This document shows, in pieces, positions 20,476 to 29,207 of a stretch of 64,000 nt of DNA (its first letter is position 1; each line of letters begins with the position of its first letter). The notes beneath the pieces are model-generated. The model was not told where the DNA came from and ran no database searches. It saw only the letters and a list, made by a program, of their open reading frames with translations. The position numbers and the translations under genes are program-made. Source of the stretch: Ferroplasma acidiphilum (GTDB lineage: Archaea; Thermoplasmatota; Thermoplasmata; Thermoplasmatales; Thermoplasmataceae); the NCBI RefSeq assembly GCF_002078355.1, contig NZ_CP015363.1:806001-870000 (forward strand), given 5' to 3'.

Positions 20476-21919
20476 ATTTTTAGGGAACAGCTCCGGTTTA
20501 AGTTCCAGGATTTCAGCAAGTTCCCTGACTTTCTTTGGTATCTCTGCCATTATTATTCTATCTCCAACATCAGTAAGGTATATCTTTGACAGCTGCAGAA
20601 GAGCATCCTTTACACTAATTTTATTATTGATTTTCTTTGCCTTTAACAACTTCAAGAGCCTGTAATATGCAATGAGGGATATGAAAGAAACAAATACATA
20701 CCCTTTTAATGTATCATCATCCCTCAGGTATGGTGTATCCACCTGCAAAAGATTCTTGAATACATCGAATGATTCCTCTATGTCATTCCTGAACTTGTAT
20801 AATTCAAATATTGATTGCGGCTTTTCCCTTACATTGGTGATAAGTGCAATCTTTCCTGCCTTTTCAGGTGAATATACAGGTTTCTTCCCGGAGTCAACAA
20901 GCGAATAGTACTCATTCTCCTCCATGGCTCTGAGCAATATATCCTCGAATACATGAATATCATAGTTTTTTATAGTAGTGGAAGAGTATCTTATAGCCCT
21001 TTTTCTGAACATGAAGAAATTATCTCCATTTATGGAATAGTCAGGGAGCTTTGAATCCCTTTTCAATGGTGTTATAAAGTACAATCCATTCGTATCCATT
21101 TTGCTAAAATTATTGTCATCTATGAATCCACGGTCCATAACAAATAGAGTTCCCGGTGAGAGCTCTTCCTCCGTCTTTCTTAATGTATCAATATCTGCAA
21201 TACTTCCAGGTACCAGGCGGATATAGCATGGCTCATTCCTCAACCTTGAAAATCCCATAATGATCCTTATCATTGGAAGATTGATGTCATTGTTGTTATG
21301 CCCGAACTCTGCCATCCTTATTCCAGGTGAATAGGAGAATAAGGCTGATGTATCATAGGCTATGACCTCATTCTTTTTCATCAGTTTCATATAGATACTC
21401 TTCTGCTTATCCTGATCCTGCCCTATGCGCTTTAACATAGATGACAATGATTTTGGTGATAGTTCATGTATTGTCCTGGAAAGCCATGTTTTCTCTATCC
21501 ATGATTTTATGGACTTCAACGGCAAAGGGAATATTAGCCTGTTGAGGGAGAAAGCAACAATTTTCGTATAATCATCAGGATATTCTTCCCTTAATAATGA
21601 CAATACATCCTTCATAAGGGAGAATATGAGCTCAAGGTGGCCAATCTCATATATTCCATGGATTGATACAACCTCCCTTACTTTTTTAGGATTCTCTATG
21701 TCACCATTAATTACCTTTCCAACATATTTGGAAACCTTGTGCCTTTTACTGTGTTCTGAATCCCATACCATGCTGCTCTCATAAACGTAATTATATTTTC
21801 CAACCTTTTTTATCTCCCTTGTCATGTTCTGTATATAGGGAACACATATAAGCAAATAAATCTTTCGCCAAATACTGGATAATAATTCAAATGTTCCCTA
21901 AATAAGCTCAGAGTTTAGG
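20462..21919 (-). mobile_element. IS1634-like element, copy 1
   Basis: The ends are CCTTAACTC at 20462 and GAGTTTAGG ending at 21919, giving imperfect terminal repeats of about 28 bp that share the block ATTTAGGGAACA on the inner side. Total length is 1458 bp, matching copy 2 at 31448-32904 (1457 bp). The two flanks belong to different mobile elements (IS5 on the left, IS3 orfA on the right) and no target duplication is visible. Confidence 0.8.
20464..21855 (-). CDS. IS1634-like (IS4 superfamily) transposase, copy 1
   Basis: The 463-aa DDE transposase has the first Asp in EVIAYDTSALFSY, the second in LFVMDRGFIDD and the Glu in KFRNDIEESFDVFKNLL. A start at MTREIKKVGKYNYVYES is the most natural, about 10 codons into the frame. 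The protein is nearly identical to copy 2 at 31450, with scattered substitutions only, so both were recently mobile. The stop lies within the left terminal repeat. Confidence 0.87.
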   Translation of the reverse strand: MLICVPYIQNMTREIKKVGKYNYVYESSMVWDSEHSKRHKVSKYVGKVINGDIENPKKVREVVSIHGIYEIGHLELIFSLMKDVLSLLREEYPDDYTKIVAFSLNRLIFPLPLKSIKSWIEKTWLSRTIHELSPKSLSSMLKRIGQDQDKQKSIYMKLMKKNEVIAYDTSALFSYSPGIRMAEFGHNNNDINLPMIRIIMGFSRLRNEPCYIRLVPGSIADIDTLRKTEEELSPGTLFVMDRGFIDDNNFSKMDTNGLYFITPLKRDSKLPDYSINGDNFFMFRKRAIRYSSTTIKNYDIHVFEDILLRAMEENEYYSLVDSGKKPVYSPEKAGKIALITNVREKPQSIFELYKFRNDIEESFDVFKNLLQVDTPYLRDDDTLKGYVFVSFISLIAYYRLLKLLKAKKINNKISVKDALLQLSKIYLTDVGDRIIMAEIPKKVRELAEILELKPELFPKNVPS

Positions 21920-21920
21920 A

Positions 21921-22097
21921 TGGAAGGATGCTTATAATACATTTGGATTGGATGGAATTAAACCACATAAAACAAGGATTGATTATGATATAAGGAAGTT
22001 AAAATCAGAGAATGAAAGATTAAAGAAACTGCTTGCAGAGAAAGAATTAGAAAATGCAATGTTAAGCGAATCTTTAAAAAAAAAGATGGGGAGATAA
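21921..22097 (+). pseudogene. IS3-family orfA, C-terminal fragment
   Basis: 58 codons remain (WKDAYNTFGLDGIKPHKTR, then a leucine-zipper-like KSENERLKKLLAEKE), ending in TAA that overlaps the orfB ATG as taATG at 22095-22099. The N-terminal helix-turn-helix was removed at the junction with the IS1634-like element at 21919. It was not picked up as a long frame because of its size. Confidence 0.65.
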
Positions 22098-23014
22098 TGG
22101 AAATGGCTTATGAATATATAAATAAAGGATTAAGAATAAGCAAAGTAGCTAATATGCTTAATATACCCAGATGCAGGTTCTACAGGAATAAAGTAACAGA
22201 TAAAAACAATAATAAATCCATTAAAAAAGGAAGGAAAAACTCTGAATTCACATTAAGAAAGGATGGAGATAGCACGGTAGTAATGGATAATTCTACTGTT
22301 GTAAATAACATTAAGGAGCTATTATCAGGTGAATTCGTATGCTATGGCTATAAAAAAACAGCAAAATACCTTAACAGGCATGGTTATATAATAAATAAAA
22401 AGAAAGTAAGAAGATTAATGTCTGAGAATAATCTATTGAATTATCCTTACAATAATAGAAAGCCAGCAACAAGGGTAATAAATACAATAGTTAAAGTAAA
22501 TAATACAAACCAGGTATGGGAATTTGATATAAAGTATGTATATATAAATGGAGAATCAAGAAATACCTACCTGCTTGCTATGATTGACTGCTATACCAGA
22601 GAAGTTGTAGGCCATTATTTGGGTTGCCACTGTACAGGAAATGATGTAAAAAATACCATGATAGAAGCATTTGATAAAAGAGGCATTAACAATATTTCCG
22701 GTATACGCATGAGAAGCGACAATGGAACACAGTTTATATCTAATATTGTAGAGGATTTTCTTTCAATGATGAACATATACCATGAGAGGATCCATCCTGC
22801 AACTCCAAAGGAGGATGGATACATTGAATCATTCAATTCAATTCTTGAAAGGGAAGTAATCAGGAGATTTGAATTCGATAATATTGAGGAAGCAAGATCT
22901 ACAATAAAAAGGTATATAGATTTCTATAACAATGAGAGATTGCATTCTGCAATAGGTTATATAACTCCAAAGGAGATGAATATAAAATGTATGGAAATGA
23001 AACAAAAAGATTAA
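22097..23014 (+). CDS. IS3-family transposase OrfB
   Basis: The 305-aa integrase-core protein has D in VWEFDIKYVY, D in MRSDNGTQF and E in KEDGYIESFNSILE, the DDE triad of the rve superfamily. The N-terminal helical part (ISKVANMLNIPRCRFYRNK) is typical of OrfB. The stop of the orfA fragment overlaps its start. Because orfA lost its DNA-binding half, the element cannot make the normal OrfAB fusion and is probably defective. Confidence 0.87.
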   Translation: MEMAYEYINKGLRISKVANMLNIPRCRFYRNKVTDKNNNKSIKKGRKNSEFTLRKDGDSTVVMDNSTVVNNIKELLSGEFVCYGYKKTAKYLNRHGYIINKKKVRRLMSENNLLNYPYNNRKPATRVINTIVKVNNTNQVWEFDIKYVYINGESRNTYLLAMIDCYTREVVGHYLGCHCTGNDVKNTMIEAFDKRGINNISGIRMRSDNGTQFISNIVEDFLSMMNIYHERIHPATPKEDGYIESFNSILEREVIRRFEFDNIEEARSTIKRYIDFYNNERLHSAIGYITPKEMNIKCMEMKQKD

Positions 23015-23069
23015 AATCTAATAAGAGGATATTGTTTATATTTAAGGGGTCTAACCAGTTAAAATCATT

Positions 23070-23263
23070 ATACAAGATTAAATGAAGAAATAAGAAGGAG
23101 GATAAAAACTATATCATCATTCCCAGATGAGTATTCAGCAATGAAGGTATTCTATTATAAATCAATAGAATTTAATTCAAAGCATACATTCAGGAAGATA
23201 AACGGATACTATAAATGCAAGGACGAAATAAGGGAAATGTTTCAGAAGAGGTATCCTTTATAA
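23070..23263 (+). pseudogene. IS256 transposase C-terminal fragment
   Basis: The translation RRRIKTISSFPDEYSAMKV, continuing to KRYPL and a stop at 23261-23263, matches the C-terminus of the transposase at 1-1160. The upstream part is missing at the junction with the IS3 element. The right terminal repeat follows at 23259-23287. Confidence 0.75.
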
Positions 23264-23394
23264 ATACACAAAATTCGGGACACAATCCATGCGGAGAGTC
23301 TGAGATAAACGGATACTATAAATGCAAAGACGAAATAAAGGAAATGTTCAATAAGAGATACCCTTTATAAATACACAAAATTCGGGACACAATC
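23196..23394. repeat. Tandem 92-bp repeat of an IS256 right end
   Basis: Segments 23196-23287 and 23303-23394 are near-identical. Each contains the last about 20 codons of the IS256 transposase plus the terminal repeat ending in gacacaatc. They are separated by 15 bp (catgcggagagtctg). This looks like two element ends brought together by successive insertion and deletion. Confidence 0.7.
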
Positions 23395-23408
23395 TGGGGT
23401 TATAAAAT

Positions 23409-23726
23409 ATGAAAGATAATAAAATGAAGCTCAATATTTATGATGTGGTTTTTGTTTTGCCAACAGTTAGTATTACTTATCCACCAGGTGGCTATGATAT
23501 TGTTTACAGGCTTGCTCAAGCACTCAATAAAGAGAGTATAAGACCCTCTATCATTTTTTTAAAGAAGCCAAAAATTTATATAGAGAATTATATTGTTAGT
23601 GAAAATGTAAAGAATAAGAATAGATTGACTAGATTGATGTTATCTTTATTTAACTTATTACCTAACATTTACCCTTATTTTATACACCATGTTATAAACA
23701 GTTATTATCATTCTATTATTCCGTAA
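23409..23726 (+). pseudogene. N-terminal fragment of a GT4-type glycosyltransferase split by an IS
   Basis: 105 codons begin like a GT-B fold glycosyltransferase: a strand-forming VVFVLPTVSITYPPGGYD, then YRLAQALNKE, where PGG/GG stands for the N-terminal sugar-acceptor loop. The frame runs out at the IS1634-like element beginning about 23730. The C-terminal part resumes at 25159. The ATG lies only 14 bp after an IS256 end, so the native promoter may also have been lost. Confidence 0.7.
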
Positions 23727-23760
23727 AGCTTATATTATACTGATGTATATATTATACATC

Positions 23761-25122
23761 ATGGTATTTGTAAGGAAGATTAAAAAGAAATCCGGTACAT
23801 ATTTGGCAGAGGTTGAATCTGTATGGGAGAATGGGAAAACAAGGCAGAAGGTAATAAAATACTTAGGAAAAGAGGTAGATGGAAAGCCTGTAAAAAGGGT
23901 AAAAACATCATCTATTAAAGTAACAGCAGCAAAGAAGCATTTGGATATAGAGATAATAAATCATATTGCATCTGAACTGGGAATAACAGATATTAGCAAG
24001 GAAATACTTATAATGGTGTATTCACAGCTCATTGAAAGGCCATCAATAAATAAAATGGAGGAGTGGCTAAGCTATACAGACATGCTTGATATATTAAAGA
24101 TTAAGAATATATCAACATCAAAGCTATATGATGCACTGGATGGATTGAACAATATGGATTTTTCTAAAATAGAGAATAAACTATCCAGCATATTCTCGAG
24201 TATATCAGATATAGATGGAAACAATGCAGTGATAATAGATATAACAGATACATACTTTGAGGGCAATAGCATTGATGGAGTACCGAGAAGGGGAAAGGAA
24301 GAGAAAGTAAAGAAGCTAATGCAGATAGCTCTGGCTGTAACATCGGGCAATGGATTCCCATTGTTCCATAGGATATACAAAGGCAATATATCAGGGAAAA
24401 GGATATTTTTAGAAATGGTTTCATTGTTGAAGGAGAATGGATACAGTTCAACAATAATGGATCGGGGTGCATATTCTGCTAAAAATATTGAAAGTATCAA
24501 TAAATTGAATATAAAAGCAATATGTGGTGTTGTAAAGGATAAATATTTCAGGAATATGCTTTTAAAAATAGATAAAAATAGAATATACAGGAAAGAGAAC
24601 AGGGTAGAATTGAAGAATACGCATGTATATTGCAGTTCAATGGAATTTATGGATGGGAAAATAATAATAGTATACAATCCATTTCTTGAATCATTAAGGC
24701 GTGAGTACTATTATGAACATTCTGAAGATGAAGATATTGCATCTTTGTTAGGCTATTCCCTGATATACCATAACACCAGTATTCCTGATGATGAGGTTGT
24801 AAGGAAGTATTACAATAAGGATACAGTAGAAAGGGCATTCAGGAAGATGAAGGGTGTAATATCATTAAGGCCTGTAAGGGTATGGCTAATGTCACATGTA
24901 TATGCACATATAAAAATATGCTATTTATCATATGCAATACTGTCAATGCTGGAATATAAAATAAAGAGTACAGGAATATCAGGAACAGATGCATTGAACA
25001 TATTAAGCACCGGGTATAATGTTTATTTAAAGGATACAGAATCCAATATTGAATGGAGTGAGAATATAGAATTGTCAAAGAAGCAGGAGGTTATCAGAAA
25101 CCTGGTGTATAAAAACAGGTGA
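23761..25122 (+). CDS. IS1634-family transposase
   Basis: The 453-aa protein (ATG at 23761; the frame also opens at 23743) shows DDE residues in VIIDITDTYFEG, TIMDRGAYSAKN and NKDTVERAFRKMKGV. The N-terminus VRKIKKKSGTYLAEVES is characteristic of IS1634 transposases. It is distinct from the other IS1634-like copies in this window. It lies inside a glycosyltransferase gene. The frame looks intact, so the element could still be active. Confidence 0.87.
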   Translation: MVFVRKIKKKSGTYLAEVESVWENGKTRQKVIKYLGKEVDGKPVKRVKTSSIKVTAAKKHLDIEIINHIASELGITDISKEILIMVYSQLIERPSINKMEEWLSYTDMLDILKIKNISTSKLYDALDGLNNMDFSKIENKLSSIFSSISDIDGNNAVIIDITDTYFEGNSIDGVPRRGKEEKVKKLMQIALAVTSGNGFPLFHRIYKGNISGKRIFLEMVSLLKENGYSSTIMDRGAYSAKNIESINKLNIKAICGVVKDKYFRNMLLKIDKNRIYRKENRVELKNTHVYCSSMEFMDGKIIIVYNPFLESLRREYYYEHSEDEDIASLLGYSLIYHNTSIPDDEVVRKYYNKDTVERAFRKMKGVISLRPVRVWLMSHVYAHIKICYLSYAILSMLEYKIKSTGISGTDALNILSTGYNVYLKDTESNIEWSENIELSKKQEVIRNLVYKNR

Positions 25123-25158
25123 AAAGTTAGGTTATTATTTAATGGTAAGAGAATTAAT

Positions 25159-26067
25159 TTGTTCTATAAATTACGTCTATATAAACTCCTAGGAGTTGAT
25201 TATAATTATTCTATTTTAGATAATATTGATTTATATTATTATGAAACTATTGAGGATGTTAAAATTAAAACAAATATCGTTATAGCCACTTCATGGGAAA
25301 CTGCATATTTCGTTAGGGAATATGTTAAAAAGCATAAAATCGAAACGTTATACCTTGTCCAGGGTAGCCCAGATGATGTCTCTGTTAGCGGAAAGAATTC
25401 CGACAATGCAAAACTTACATATACTTTTCCATTTAAAAAAATTGCCATAAACCAAAAAGTGTATAACAGATTTAAGGCAGAAAAACCACTATTTTTCCAT
25501 GTCGGTATTGCTACTCAATTCTTTAAAAAGTTAACAAAAACTAATGATAGAGAATGCATTATGTTTCCATTAAGAAAAAATGAATCAAAAGGTTCAAAAT
25601 ATGCTATTGAATGCATCAGAAAATTATTGCAGAATAATAAAAATACAAAAATTATGGCATTTGGAGATTATAAATTGGATGAAATACCAGTAGATATAAG
25701 GAACTCAATAATTTATCATTACTGGCCACCTAGAAAAGTTTTGCTTGGCCTGTATAACAAAAGTATGATTTTTGTCTTGCCTTCTATAGTCGAGGGAATG
25801 TCATTACCACCTTTGGAAGCAATGGCATGTGGTTGTGCTGTAGTTGTAACTGATAACGGAGGAGTAAATGAATATATTAAAGATGGTTTAAATGGCATTA
25901 TGTGTCCTATAAGAGATTCTAATTGTTTGTATCAAAAGGTTATATTATTAATCAATAACAAAGCTTTAAGGGAGCAAATAATTCAAAACGGATTGAAAAC
26001 AGCTAAAGAATTTAGCTATGATAACATGAATAAAAATTTTATTAGGTTAATTAAAGAAATTCGATAG
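25159..26067 (+). pseudogene. C-terminal part of the IS-split GT4 glycosyltransferase
   Basis: The 302 codons contain the GT4 C-terminal Rossmann half: SIVEGMSLPPLEAMACGCAV is the E-x7-E donor-binding motif, then VVTDNGGVNEYIKDGLNGI. This continues the protein begun at 23409-23726. The open frame starts at a TTG next to IS sequence, so it has no convincing start of its own. The complete enzyme would be about 410 aa and would transfer a sugar from a nucleotide-activated donor during surface-glycan synthesis. Confidence 0.75.
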
Positions 26068-26127
26068 TGTAGGTAATTGTCTGTAAATTATAAATGGCCT
26101 TGCACAATTTGGAATAAAGTGATAAAA

Positions 26128-26495
26128 ATGCAAGACCACTTGAAAGTAATAAAAGAATTGATAAAAACTTATGGATTGAACAGGGAGAATATGCGGGATT
26201 TAAAGAAGTGGATACTTAACGATGTTATGAATGAGGAAGCAGAAGGGCATCAATGCATCCAAGTATGAGAGGAATAGCAATAGAAAGGATTACAGGAATG
26301 AATATAAACTGAGGTCACTGTTAACAACAGATGGAAAGGTCCTATTAAATAAGCCACAGTTCAGGAATAAACCATTCCATACAGCTGTATTTGACAATTA
26401 TTCCAGGGTAGAGAATGCTGTGGAATCTGTAATACTGGAATCATATTTAACTGGAGTTTCCACAAGGAGTGTGAATAGGGTAGTACAATCCTTAG
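26128..26495 (+). pseudogene. Second type of IS256-family transposase, 5' fragment with frameshift
   Basis: The sequence starts MQDHLKVIKELIKTYGL and continues to VMNEEAEG. A frameshift near 26240 moves it to the next frame (NASKYERNSNRKDYRNEYK, later ESVILESYLTGVSTRSVNR). It then breaks at 26495 where the IS3-type element begins. It differs from the IS256 transposase at the left edge. Confidence 0.7.
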
Positions 26496-26526
26496 TGATC
26501 TGTTCCCCCAAAATTTGGACAGTTTT

Positions 26527-27463
26527 TTAGTGTAATATTGAGACACTTTCATTCCTCCTGCTTATATTAATTTTCCTGTTTTTCAATCCCCTTTCTTTCT
26601 TTTTCTTTCTCTCTTCCAGAAACTTATTCCTGAATTCCTCACTGCTGTTCCATTGCTTTTCAAATTCTACAGGTGTTAAATAGCCTATAGAAGAATGTGG
26701 CCTGTAATTATTGTAATCATTGAATGCGTATTCTATTAATTCCTTAGCATCTTCATAGCTTTCAAGGTCATTCAGCCATATATAATCAGTTTTCAATGAA
26801 TTGTGGAATGATTCTATATCCCCATTGTCCTCAGGTGTCTGTTTCTCTATATACTCATGTGGTATATTCAATAGCCTTGCAGTATCTTTAAAGCTTTTAG
26901 CTATATACTGGATCATTGTCTGTCCTAAGTACCAGATTGTTTAAGTTTGAATTAGTGTACCTTATGGCATATGCATCTTCTATAGGCTTTACACAGTCTT
27001 TAGCTGTGCATGCCCTTGAGAAATTATATGATAGCCACCTTTTAGAGAAACAATTCTTTACAGCCATTAAGTAATATATTCCATTATATGTCCTGACATA
27101 ATGGATATCGGTTTCCCATAGCTGGTTTATGTCTGAGGGCTTTGTCAGGTTTCTCTTATTTGTCCTGTTCTTATGCTTAGCATATGGGAGCTGTAAATTC
27201 CTTGATTTTATTATTCTCCGTACTGTTTTTATGTTTATTTTAACCCCCTCATTCCTTAATACAGCCCATATTCTCCTGTGCCCGTATGTTACCCTTTTTC
27301 CTGATATTTCCAGTACCTTATTTATTATATTTTCAGGTATCCTTGATTTCCTATGCCTTGCTGTACTTTTCCTGTTATAGTAGATGTATGATCTCTGTAT
27401 TCCTGTTATTTTAGAGAACCTTGATACAGGCAGTTTATCCCTGAGGTTATTCACTGTTTCCAT
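26527..27463 (-). pseudogene. IS3-family OrfB with internal frameshift
   Basis: Two overlapping frames make one integrase-type protein. The first (27463-26897, 188 aa) has NQLWETDIHYVRTYNG with the first Asp and LVLRTDN with the second. The second (26916-26527, 129 aa) continues IAKSFKDTARLL and PEDNGDIESFHNSLK with the Glu. An indel directly after RTDN shifts the frame (DPVYS instead of the expected continuation), so the enzyme is not made as one chain unless frameshifting occurs. The start overlaps the orfA stop as TAATG. Confidence 0.8.
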
Positions 27464-27735
27464 TATCTCCTCCCTCTGTAATTTTTTTTTAATTCATCTA
27501 TAACCAAAGCCTGGTCCCCTACTAATCTCTTCAGTTTTTCAATCTCCTTCTCATACCCATTGTTTACTCCAGAACCATAGAATCCCTGTTTTCCTGATTC
27601 TATAAACTTATCCCTCCATTTATAGAAGTTTGATACAGATACTCCACGCCTTCTGCATAGCTCTGCTATATTGTTTGCTGTAAATGATTCCATTACTATT
27701 GCTGCCTTTTCATCTGCTGTAAATTTCTCCATCAT
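27463..27735 (-). CDS. IS3-family OrfA (helix-turn-helix protein)
   Basis: The 90-aa protein has the HTH_Tnp_1 pattern KAAIVMESFTANNIAELCRRRGVSVSNFYKWRD-type spacing, followed by a leucine-zipper helix (IEKLKRLVGDQALVIDELKK). It would bind the element ends and be fused to OrfB by programmed frameshifting in active relatives. Its stop overlaps the orfB ATG. Confidence 0.8.
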   Translation of the reverse strand: MMEKFTADEKAAIVMESFTANNIAELCRRRGVSVSNFYKWRDKFIESGKQGFYGSGVNNGYEKEIEKLKRLVGDQALVIDELKKNYRGRR

Positions 27736-27874
27736 ATCACCCCATTATATTCTAATTTATATTTATCCATTTCTATATATTCCACTTTATAACTGTCTAA
27801 ATAATAAATGGTACGCACCAATGGCCATAGTTCTAATAACAAAATTTATGTATATACAATTTATAACTAATTTA

Positions 27875-28819
27875 ATGGAAAATGATAAATTACCATATAT
27901 TAGCGTTATCATTACTGCATATAATAGGAAGGAATTTTTATTGAATGCTATAAAAAGCGTATTAAATCAAACATTAAGCAAAAAATATTACGAAATAATA
28001 GTTATCAAAAATTTTCAGGATGATATGATAGATAATTATATATTAGAAAATAATATTAAGGGCATAATTAGCAAAGATCCGTCACTAGCTGGAAAACTGG
28101 TTGAGGCATTAAATGTTGCAACCGGAGACGTAATATCATTTTTAGAAGATGATGATTTATTTTTTGAAAATAAATTGGAGGTTGTTTATAAAGAATTTAG
28201 AAAAGACATAAATATTGTTTATTATCATAATTTATGCATACCTATAAACAAGCAAGGAAAAATTATAAATATTAAGAGGATGAAAACTCCATTAGACTTT
28301 AATATGTCATCTATCTCAATTAAAAAATCTATAATAAAAATCAGTAAAGTAGATACAATTAATATATCAACCGTATTGGATATAATAATGTATTTATATG
28401 CATTAGAATCCAATAAAAAAATAGTTAAAGGAAAAGAAAAATTAAGTTATTATATGGTTCATGACAGCGCCTCAAATATTCTATCCATGAATTTTGAAGA
28501 ATATAAAAATTTTGTCATTGCTCAAGTAGATTTAAATTTAAAAAACTACATACTTTTCAAGAACTTAGTACATTCGAGACAAGGCATTAAATATCTAAAT
28601 TGGCGAATAACACATAGTCAGATAGATAAATATATATTTGGTTCAGATGAATTCCCCAGCAAATTGTTAAATTATGTTATAAATAGTTTTGATAGTTTAA
28701 CACGTCGAGTTGTATTATTTTTGTCATGTATTTTAATTAAAGTATATTCAAATTCTCGTAAATATGTCAGTTATAAAATGTGGAATATCCATAATAAATG
28801 GACTAATGAGATAATTTAA
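27875..28819 (+). CDS. GT2-family glycosyltransferase
   Basis: The open frame extends to 27671 through IS sequence, but the gene should start at the ATG at 27875 (MENDKLPYISVIITAYNRK). A TATA-like stretch at about 27845-27862 precedes it. The 314-aa product has the GT-A N-terminal SVIITAYNRKEFLLNAIKSV, a nucleotide-binding region and the metal motif EDDD in VISFLEDDDLFF. GT2 enzymes add single sugars to lipid-linked or protein glycans. It lies in the glycan locus but is isolated by IS elements on both sides. Confidence 0.82.
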   Translation: MENDKLPYISVIITAYNRKEFLLNAIKSVLNQTLSKKYYEIIVIKNFQDDMIDNYILENNIKGIISKDPSLAGKLVEALNVATGDVISFLEDDDLFFENKLEVVYKEFRKDINIVYYHNLCIPINKQGKIINIKRMKTPLDFNMSSISIKKSIIKISKVDTINISTVLDIIMYLYALESNKKIVKGKEKLSYYMVHDSASNILSMNFEEYKNFVIAQVDLNLKNYILFKNLVHSRQGIKYLNWRITHSQIDKYIFGSDEFPSKLLNYVINSFDSLTRRVVLFLSCILIKVYSNSRKYVSYKMWNIHNKWTNEII

Positions 28820-28956
28820 AATCTTCATATTTCTTTCATCTGCATAAGCGGAAAAAGTTTCACCCCAAGTTTGGGTCTTATATAAATTTAGACAACATTT
28901 TTCCTATTATCAGATCGGTTCAAGATACTAACACAAAAGCACGGGTACTCTTTTAC

Positions 28957-28985
28957 GGTTGTGTATGTAATTATGTGTAAATATA
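28957..28985 (+). repeat. Solo IS256 terminal repeat
   Basis: This 29-bp sequence is identical to the left terminal repeat of the element at 1238-1266, but no transposase follows. It is a scar of a lost or deleted IS256 copy. Confidence 0.65.
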
Positions 28986-28989
28986 AATT

Positions 28990-29207
28990 GTCACTTTATA
29001 TATAAATGTAAGAGTTCGTAGTTTGAAGTTTATATAAAGCAATATTCCCAATTATATTTTCCCTTATGTCTATCTTCCTTTCCTGTTACCCATTCTCTAT
29101 ACCCCATCTCTTCCTGTACAGCTCTGCAAGTTCAATTACATTGTTTTCATTTACATCTATACTGGTATAGAATGAGAAATCATGCTTTTTAAGCGAATAG
29201 TATATAT
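28990..29207 (-). pseudogene. C-terminal piece of an IS4-type transposase interrupted several times
   Basis: Read on the minus strand the piece encodes SFYTSIDVNENNVIELAELY and RKRWGIENG, the region with the catalytic Glu of an IS4-type transposase. A stop codon follows. It is the continuation of the segment at 30541-31139, separated by the IS701-like element at 29208-30538. Confidence 0.6.

Larger units (their letters stand above)
26496..27790 (-). mobile_element. IS3-family element inserted in an IS256 fragment
   Basis: The left end begins tgatctgttcccccaaaat at about 26497. It encloses orfB (two overlapping frames) and orfA on the minus strand. The right end, with a looser match (ttagacagtta read inward), lies near 27785. 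The boundary on the right is approximate. Confidence 0.6.

Noticed and set aside
24072-25078. Long minus-strand frames over the IS1634 transposase
   Set aside because: Antisense shadows of the transposase at 23761-25122; no start signals or family motifs.
23700-25140. Target duplication TATTATT around the IS1634-family element in the glycosyltransferase
   Set aside because: The repeat is AT-rich, and removing the element with one copy does not restore the reading frame, so the true junction is unclear.
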